From: Buxus sempervirens
Lineage: Eukaryota > Streptophyta > Magnoliopsida > Buxales > Buxaceae
Length of the DNA: 64,000 bases
Direction of reading: 5' to 3'
Assembly (NCBI GenBank): GCA_947561395.2
Contig: OX387192.1
Location: forward strand, 11,940,221 to 12,004,220
Within the stretch, counting starts at the first letter, position 1, and each line of letters opens with the position of its first letter. The translations under genes were made by a program, and so were the position numbers. Under the pieces are notes generated by a model. It was not told the DNA's origin. It did no database searches and saw nothing but the letters and a program-made list of their open reading frames with translations. Positions 61,901-64,000 of this stretch are shown here, one piece after another.

Positions 61901-62737
61901 TCTAGATAACTATTGAGTGTTGTATTGTGTTATAGCGTGTCTGTTCATCAGTTGGTTGGGCTTGCTATTTGTTTGTTATTTGAGTCTCTTTACTATGAGT
62001 CCCGTATTATTTATCTTTTATTATTATCGATATATTCTACATGATTTTCATCAAAAAGTAATAATAAATAAAAGAACGAAAATAATAAAATTTATACCCA
62101 AACACCTATATCCATTTGTTTTGGGCATGAATGACCAGCACAAGAGGAAACTTAAACTATAGATATGGTGAGTTATTATGACAACAGTAACACAAATAGT
62201 TTGTCCGGTCAAAATATTTTGGTGAAGTATGAAATTTTAAAGTTTAAGATTTCTCACAAGTACCAATGAAATATACATGTGACAGACAAGTGATAATTGT
62301 TGCTATGCTTTTTATATTCAAAAAAAAATTGCAATTTGTAGACTGGAAATATTTAGAAAATAGAATACCAATTTAGAGCAAGCATCTACATCTAACATGA
62401 AATGATTGATGTTTACTGAATGGAATGCCCATGTTATATTACGCATCCACATTTGAAAATGGAAATAATTGAAGGAACAACTTAAAAAAAATAACACTAA
62501 TCACAACAGTAATATTTTATGGCCATCAACATCTAAAAATGGAAAATTGAAAGTCCTTACCTTTGCAGGTAGAAAACTGCCAGCTTTCTCACACCCCATA
62601 GAATCTACTGGGGCACCTTCAGAAGACCTCATTTTACAAATACCTTCAAGGACATCTTTCCATTTAGCAGGTGATTTCACTGTGTCAAATGAAAATAATG
62701 ATTTAGATATCCTCTTAGAAGTTAGACTAGGAGATTG
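30200..62737 (-). CDS. NTH1: Endonuclease III homologue NTH1 (bifunctional DNA glycosylase/AP lyase), 5' end outside the window
   Basis: Split gene read on the minus strand. It is base-excision repair: the family removes oxidised pyrimidines and nicks the abasic site; Arabidopsis NTH proteins act in chloroplast nucleoids, which here is only inference. Seven exons join with consistent phase (62561-~62737, 35171-35237, 33774-33865, 33430-33567, 33248-33352, 31468-31551, 30200-30343), about 268 codons. Visible motifs: the helix-hairpin-helix LPGIGPKMA with the catalytic Lys (exon 33430-33567), VDTHVHR with the catalytic Asp (exon 33248-33352), and a C-x6-C-x2-C-x5-C iron-sulfur loop in the last exon. 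Arabidopsis NTH1 is about 380 residues, so roughly 100 N-terminal residues, including any transit peptide, are missing because they lie past 64000. No exon has a stop or frameshift, so the gene looks functional despite a 27.3-kb intron full of transposons. Confidence 0.93.
30853..31210 (+). mobile_element. Possible solo LTR or TRIM-like LTR in an NTH1 intron
   Basis: Starts TGTTACAGGTTAAG, has GTCTATAAATAAGGATGG (30970) and a promoter-to-leader layout typical of a small copia LTR. The right end is not defined and no target duplication was found. Low certainty. Confidence 0.35.
31468..31551 (-). CDS. NTH1: NTH1 exon (84 bp)
   Basis: Acceptor TTTGCTAG|AAAACT and donor TTATTG|GTATGA; 28 codons. 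Encodes KTSSPEETR and [14 protein letters not shown], which match the segment between the catalytic Asp and the iron-sulfur loop in plant NTH proteins. Confidence 0.95.
33248..33352 (-). CDS. NTH1: NTH1 exon with catalytic Asp
   Basis: Acceptor TTGTGTAG|GTTATG and donor AGACAG|GTCTGG; 35 codons. Contains [20 protein letters not shown]; the Asp of VDTHVHR is the family's second catalytic residue. Only 77 bp of intron separate it from the preceding exon. Confidence 0.96.
33430..33567 (-). CDS. NTH1: NTH1 exon with helix-hairpin-helix and catalytic Lys
   Basis: Acceptor TTTATAG|GTCGGA and donor CACCTG|GTAGGT; 46 codons. Contains [15 protein letters not shown], then [11 protein letters not shown]. 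The latter is the DNA-binding hairpin; its Lys corresponds to the Schiff-base lysine of the family. Confidence 0.96.
33774..33865 (-). CDS. NTH1: NTH1 exon (92 bp)
   Basis: Acceptor ATTGCAG|GAGCAG and donor CCCG|GTATGT. Encodes (G)[22 protein letters not shown], a typical plant NTH stretch. Two bases complete the split Gly codon, followed by 30 full codons. Confidence 0.95.
34290..34960 (+). pseudogene. LINE 3' fragment (zinc-knuckle RT tail) in an NTH1 intron
   Basis: Translates in pieces to [13 protein letters not shown] (about 34395) and [10 protein letters not shown] (about 34690), the reverse-transcriptase zinc-binding tail of plant L1 LINEs, with stops and a frameshift. No clear poly(A) tail or target duplication. 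Confidence 0.6.
35171..35237 (-). CDS. NTH1: NTH1 exon (67 bp)
   Basis: Acceptor TTTTTTATCAG|GAAAGA at 35238/35237. Encodes [18 protein letters not shown] and EVTH plus the first base of a Gly codon, the conserved N-terminal helix of the endonuclease III core with the SSQTKD motif. The donor reads CATG|GCAAGT, a GC donor rather than GT. The length of 22 codons plus one base fits exactly with the next exon, which starts with GA to complete Gly. Confidence 0.95.
37255..37860. mobile_element. PIF/Harbinger (Tourist-like) MITE, 606 bp, TTA duplication
   Basis: Ends GGTTGTGTTTGGAGCCTTGG and, reversed, GGCTGTGTTTGGAACCCTGG, then GATTTGGGGAGAAAAGAAAA in both arms. Flanked by TTA at 37252-37254 and 37861-37863. 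The interior (37400-37650) is a GGT/GGC-rich low-complexity tract. Confidence 0.92.
38089..38247 (+). mobile_element. 5'-truncated LINE, 159 bp
   Basis: Ends CATTACCGATCAAAAATAAAA, a plant L1 tail, and contains GTACACCTTTGGTGTACAAG. Flanks AGTCCTCCGCACTTTT (38073-38088) and AGTCTTCCACACTTTT (38248-38263) match at 14 of 16 positions. Confidence 0.85.
38407..42500. other. Intronic stretch without a firm feature
   Basis: AT-rich. 38850-39370 repeats GCACATGC-type words; 39700-40090 repeats CCTAACCCAAGCTC/GAGCCTGAC words and is followed by a TATA box CCTATAAATAGGAC (40087), so an LTR may be present, but I found no termini. Poly-T near 40520. No coding frame supported. Confidence 0.4.
42535..43337 (+). 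pseudogene. hAT transposase, N-terminal part, degenerate
   Basis: BED-type zinc finger remnant [20 protein letters not shown] (about 42575-42635), then further fragments in shifting frames and, at 43150-43290, [20 protein letters not shown] followed by [12 protein letters not shown] and [10 protein letters not shown], a conserved segment of plant hAT transposases. Interrupted by a LINE at 43338; resumes at 44411. Confidence 0.85.
43338..44410 (+). mobile_element. 5'-truncated LINE with RNase H tail, 1,073 bp
   Basis: Inserted in the hAT gene with AAGAGAGGTATAACCT at 43322-43337 and 44411-44426. Coding remnant: [11 protein letters not shown] (43510), [20 protein letters not shown] (43768), [11 protein letters not shown], then [15 protein letters not shown] (44090), i.e. 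an RNase H domain. A stop splits it near 43963. It ends CTTATAAAAATCAAATAAAA. Confidence 0.93.
43733..43760. repeat. Run of 28 G
   Basis: Homopolymer inside the LINE RNase H region, just before the DG..NPGPSG motif. The exact length may be a sequencing or assembly approximation. Confidence 0.85.
44411..45957 (+). pseudogene. hAT transposase, central part, degenerate
   Basis: Fragments match plant hAT transposases in order: [20 protein letters not shown] (about 44530), [20 protein letters not shown] (44605), then [20 protein letters not shown] (44903), then an acidic Asp/Ser/Gly-rich tail (45850-45930). Several stops. Broken at about 45958 by the long minus-strand LINE; further remains follow at 58150. 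Confidence 0.8.
46102..47004 (-). pseudogene. LINE RNase H and preceding region
   Basis: [18 protein letters not shown] (about 46840), then [20 protein letters not shown] (46600) with the first RNase H Asp in [19 protein letters not shown] (46450) with its Glu, and [12 protein letters not shown] (46400). The frame breaks near 46309 and resumes as [13 protein letters not shown]-like sequence (46260). Same domain as in the 43338-44410 LINE. Confidence 0.9.
46950..48942 (-). pseudogene. LINE reverse transcriptase and zinc-binding tail
   Basis: Pieces in order: [18 protein letters not shown] (48880), [14 protein letters not shown] (48500), [14 protein letters not shown] (48300), a catalytic [10 protein letters not shown] that is only readable in a shifted frame (48180), [13 protein letters not shown] (47970), then [20 protein letters not shown] (47680) and [18 protein letters not shown] (47070). 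At least three frameshifts. Confidence 0.92.
48943..50091 (-). pseudogene. LINE apurinic-type endonuclease and linker
   Basis: [14 protein letters not shown] (50030), SAVYGP (49900), [14 protein letters not shown] (49830; the usual GDFN Asp is Val), [17 protein letters not shown] (49580; DHSP His kept), then linker [20 protein letters not shown] (49195). Broken near 49230 and 49870. Confidence 0.88.
50113..52273 (-). pseudogene. LINE ORF1-like (DUF4283 domain)
   Basis: [20 protein letters not shown] (52210), then [10 protein letters not shown] and [11 protein letters not shown] (51860) and [10 protein letters not shown] are the DUF4283 pattern of plant L1 ORF1. A long Ser/Arg/Glu-rich tail (51482-50682) follows. 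Its N-terminus is cut off by the hAT element at 52274. Nucleic-acid binding is the family's presumed role. Confidence 0.85.
52274..53815. mobile_element. hAT-type element, 1,542 bp, 8-bp duplication, GCGC-palindromic ends
   Basis: Ends CATGGTTCAAAGTATCG and, reversed, CAGGGTTTAAATTATCG, with GTGCCGTATCG following in both. Flanked by CATAGAAT at 52266-52273 and 53816-53823. The left end holds repeats of GGATACGCAC; the right end holds CGTATCGCGCG palindromes. Interior: (AT)n at 52879-52924, a GC-rich 80-bp patch (53095-53175) and a 500-bp pyrimidine tract. No transposase. Confidence 0.93.
53184..53700. repeat. Pyrimidine tract of CTCT/CCCTCTGTTACT units
   Basis: Degenerate (CT)n with embedded CCCTCTGTTACT repeats. 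Its reverse gives an Arg/Glu-rich open frame of 164 codons that has no other support. Confidence 0.92.
54905..55435. repeat. GGTACC minisatellite, second copy
   Basis: Units of CCCCCAAGTATACCTAAGGTA type, about 22 bp, roughly 24 copies. Confidence 0.9.
57171..57373 (-). mobile_element. 5'-truncated LINE, about 203 bp
   Basis: Poly-T at the left then TATGAGTAATGAAGAATATA, the reversed L1 tail. Flanked by ATCATTAATCTAATTT at 57155-57170 and 57374-57389. Confidence 0.93.
58150..58560 (+). pseudogene. hAT transposase C-terminal remnant
   Basis: Reads [15 protein letters not shown] and [14 protein letters not shown] in pieces, like the low-complexity Gly/Tyr-rich tail of some plant hAT transposases, and continues the 45957 end once the LINE is removed. 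Several stops. The right end of the element was not found. Confidence 0.5.
58561..61296. other. Intronic stretch, no gene seen
   Basis: AT-rich with poly-T (59350), a GCACA/TGCCG-containing inverted word (60460-60510), ATGTATGTAT repeats (60570-60600) and (CT)n at 60850-60870 and 61000. The short frame near 59160-59295 is Glu/Gln-rich with no family match. Confidence 0.5.
61297..62055 (+). mobile_element. 5'-truncated LINE, 759 bp
   Basis: Flanked by AAGTAATAATAAATA at 61282-61296 and 62056-62070. Codes [20 protein letters not shown] (61400), [17 protein letters not shown] (61520) and [18 protein letters not shown] (61700), the zinc-binding tail of plant L1 RT, open for 160 codons to TGA at 61883. 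Ends TGATTTTCATCAAA. Confidence 0.93.
62561..62737 (-). CDS. NTH1: NTH1 exon (first visible)
   Basis: Encodes the stretch just before the glycosylase core, including [27 protein letters not shown] and LPAK, which matches plant NTH1 proteins. The 3' end has the donor AAG|GTAAGG at 62561/62560, leaving phase 0. The 5' border is uncertain: AG dinucleotides at 62739-62738 and 62728-62727 could both be the acceptor, and either keeps the frame open. It is isolated by 27.3 kb from the next exon and flanked upstream by a LINE beginning near 62780. Confidence 0.9.
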
Positions 62738-62779
62738 CTCATACATACATAATTAACCATGAAATCCAGAGCCAATTAT

Positions 62780-64000
62780 ATTTTTTTGATCAGTAATAGT
62801 AGGAATTATATAAATAGTAGAAATAAAGAACATGTACACAAAAGGTGTACAGCAAAAAAGGAAAGAAAAGAAAAGACATAGCTTCCACAACATCATAAAA
62901 TCCTTGAACGACACTACTTCCTGAAAATTCAGATCTTGGCAGGATTCCTTGGAAGATGACCAAAACAAAAACATCTTAGAACAGACTCAAATATCCTTGG
63001 ATAGATCTTGTTTTGTTGTCAAAGATTCTCCTGTTCCTCTCTTTCCATAATGTCCAGAATATTGCTGCTAGAGTCAAACTCCACATCACTTGCAATCTAG
63101 ATGATCCTCTTTCATTATTCCAGGAACTGAGTGCTTGCTTTACATCTTGAGGTTGAGCCCAACTTACTCCAAATCTTGATAGGAACGCATTCCAAGTCTC
63201 ATGTGCCACCGTACGATGCAACAGAAGGTGGTTCACTGTTTCTACATGAGATCTACATAAGGCGCATCTACTAGGAAGTTGCCATCCTCTTTTCATAAGG
63301 TTATCCACTGTTAGGATCTTCCCTGCTGCTATTGTCCACATGAAAAAACCTATTTTTGATGGTATGAGAGGCTGCCAAATCATATTTGATAAGTTAAAAC
63401 GCCAACCTTGCCCACATAAATGTAAGTAGAGACTCTTGACTAAAAAATCTCCAGCTTTTCCCCATCTCCACTTCATACAATCCAAGCCACTTCCCGGTGT
63501 TTGTCCATTAATCCTCTCCAATAGGCAGCCAAGGGACTCAAGCTCCCAATCAAATTAGGCTCTTCTAAAATGCATGTTCCATGAGGCCCCTCCTCCTCCT
63601 TAGGAACACAAATCAGCAATATATGCTTGAGAAGATGAGGAAATTGTAAACAAATCTGGAAACTCCTCCTTTAGGGTAGACTTGCCACACCACAGGTCTT
63701 CCCAAAATTTGATCTGGTCACCTCATCCCAATTGAAGCCTCAACCTCGGGAGAAGAACATGGTGGAGACTGGAGATTACAAATTGGCCTCCATAGGCTAC
63801 AACCTTTGTTACCATTCACTGAAGTTGGCAACCAAGAGGCTTGATTGTAGCTATATTTTCTAGTTATCAGATTTCTCCATAAACTTGATGCTTCACTTCC
63901 AAACCTCCAACACCATTTTGCTAACAAAGCCACATTGAAGAGTTGCAAATTTCTGATGCCCAAGCCTCCTCCACTTCTAGGTCTACATACCTCTTTCCAA
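62780..64000 (-). mobile_element. L1-type LINE 3' part, runs off the window
   Basis: Poly-T then GATCAGTAATAGTAGG at the left is the reversed 3' tail. Coding remnants: LQLFNVALLAKWCWRFG (63940), then SKIGFFMWTIAAGKI and LPSRCALCRSHVETVNHLLL (63280) and AIFWTLWKERNRRIFDNK (63030). The frame breaks between 63521 and 63718. It lies upstream of the first visible NTH1 exon, so probably in the preceding intron. Confidence 0.92.

Larger units (their letters stand above)
35238..62560 (-). other. NTH1: Giant NTH1 intron, 27,323 bp, packed with transposons
   Basis: Bounded by a GTAAGG donor at 62560 and a TTTTTATCAG acceptor at 35238, both phase 0, and joining protein segments contiguous in plant NTH1. 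It contains a solo LTR with a MITE and a LINE scrap, a hAT transposase gene broken by two LINEs, a hAT element and a second solo LTR inside one LINE, and a LINE tail. Elements lie in both orientations. The other introns here are 77 to 1,696 bp. Confidence 0.9.

Overview
This is nuclear DNA from a flowering plant. It carries one recognisable host gene buried in nested transposable elements. Evidence for a plant: Ty3/gypsy chromovirus coding remains with an initiator-tRNA-Met type primer site, L1-type LINEs with a DUF4283-like ORF1 and an RNase H tail, hAT and Harbinger elements, TRIM and MITE sequences, and a split gene whose protein closely resembles plant endonuclease III. I cannot name the species. 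There is no CRISPR array, operon or prokaryotic system.

Host gene (minus strand, 30200 to beyond the right edge). Seven coding exons of an NTH1-type endonuclease III homologue (DNA glycosylase/AP lyase) can be placed base by base: 62561-~62737, 35171-35237, 33774-33865, 33430-33567, 33248-33352, 31468-31551 and 30200-30343. Phases agree, acceptors are AG, the catalytic Lys and Asp are present, and the four-Cys iron-sulfur loop is intact. The first visible intron is 27,323 bp and holds a stack of nested transposons. One downstream intron has a GC donor. The 5' exons lie beyond 64000.

Left part (1-27504) is an LTR-retrotransposon graveyard. A 3,737-bp solo LTR (2631-6367) with perfect 5-bp duplications sits inside an older LTR. 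A degenerate gypsy element runs on the minus strand from a composite LTR (21914-27504) through gag and pol to 17999. Its missing integrase end, polypurine tract and second LTR lie 9 kb away on the plus strand (9081-10735). Both broken ends carry the same 5-bp duplication beside opposite ends of the same kind of LTR, so an inversion between inverted LTR copies probably split it. The element's upstream LTR is interrupted by a 3,028-bp solo LTR with CAGGG duplications. Between the split halves lie several more LTRs, two of them head to head, and a 881-bp hAT element.

Middle (27505-30199). Mostly unrecognised sequence with a MITE interrupted by a TRIM, and a second MITE with a 9-bp duplication about 270 bp past the NTH1 stop.

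Right part (35238-62560) is the giant intron: a solo LTR holding a Harbinger-type MITE and a LINE scrap; a degenerate hAT transposase gene (about 42.5-58.6 kb) broken by a truncated LINE (43338-44410) and by a long L1-type LINE (about 45958-58150). That LINE contains a 1,542-bp hAT element and a 3,686-bp solo LTR, which in turn contains a LINE fragment. Another LINE tail (61297-62055) lies just before the NTH1 exon, and a further LINE (62780-64000) fills the upstream intron. All transposon genes seen are broken by stops, frameshifts, insertions or lost catalytic residues.
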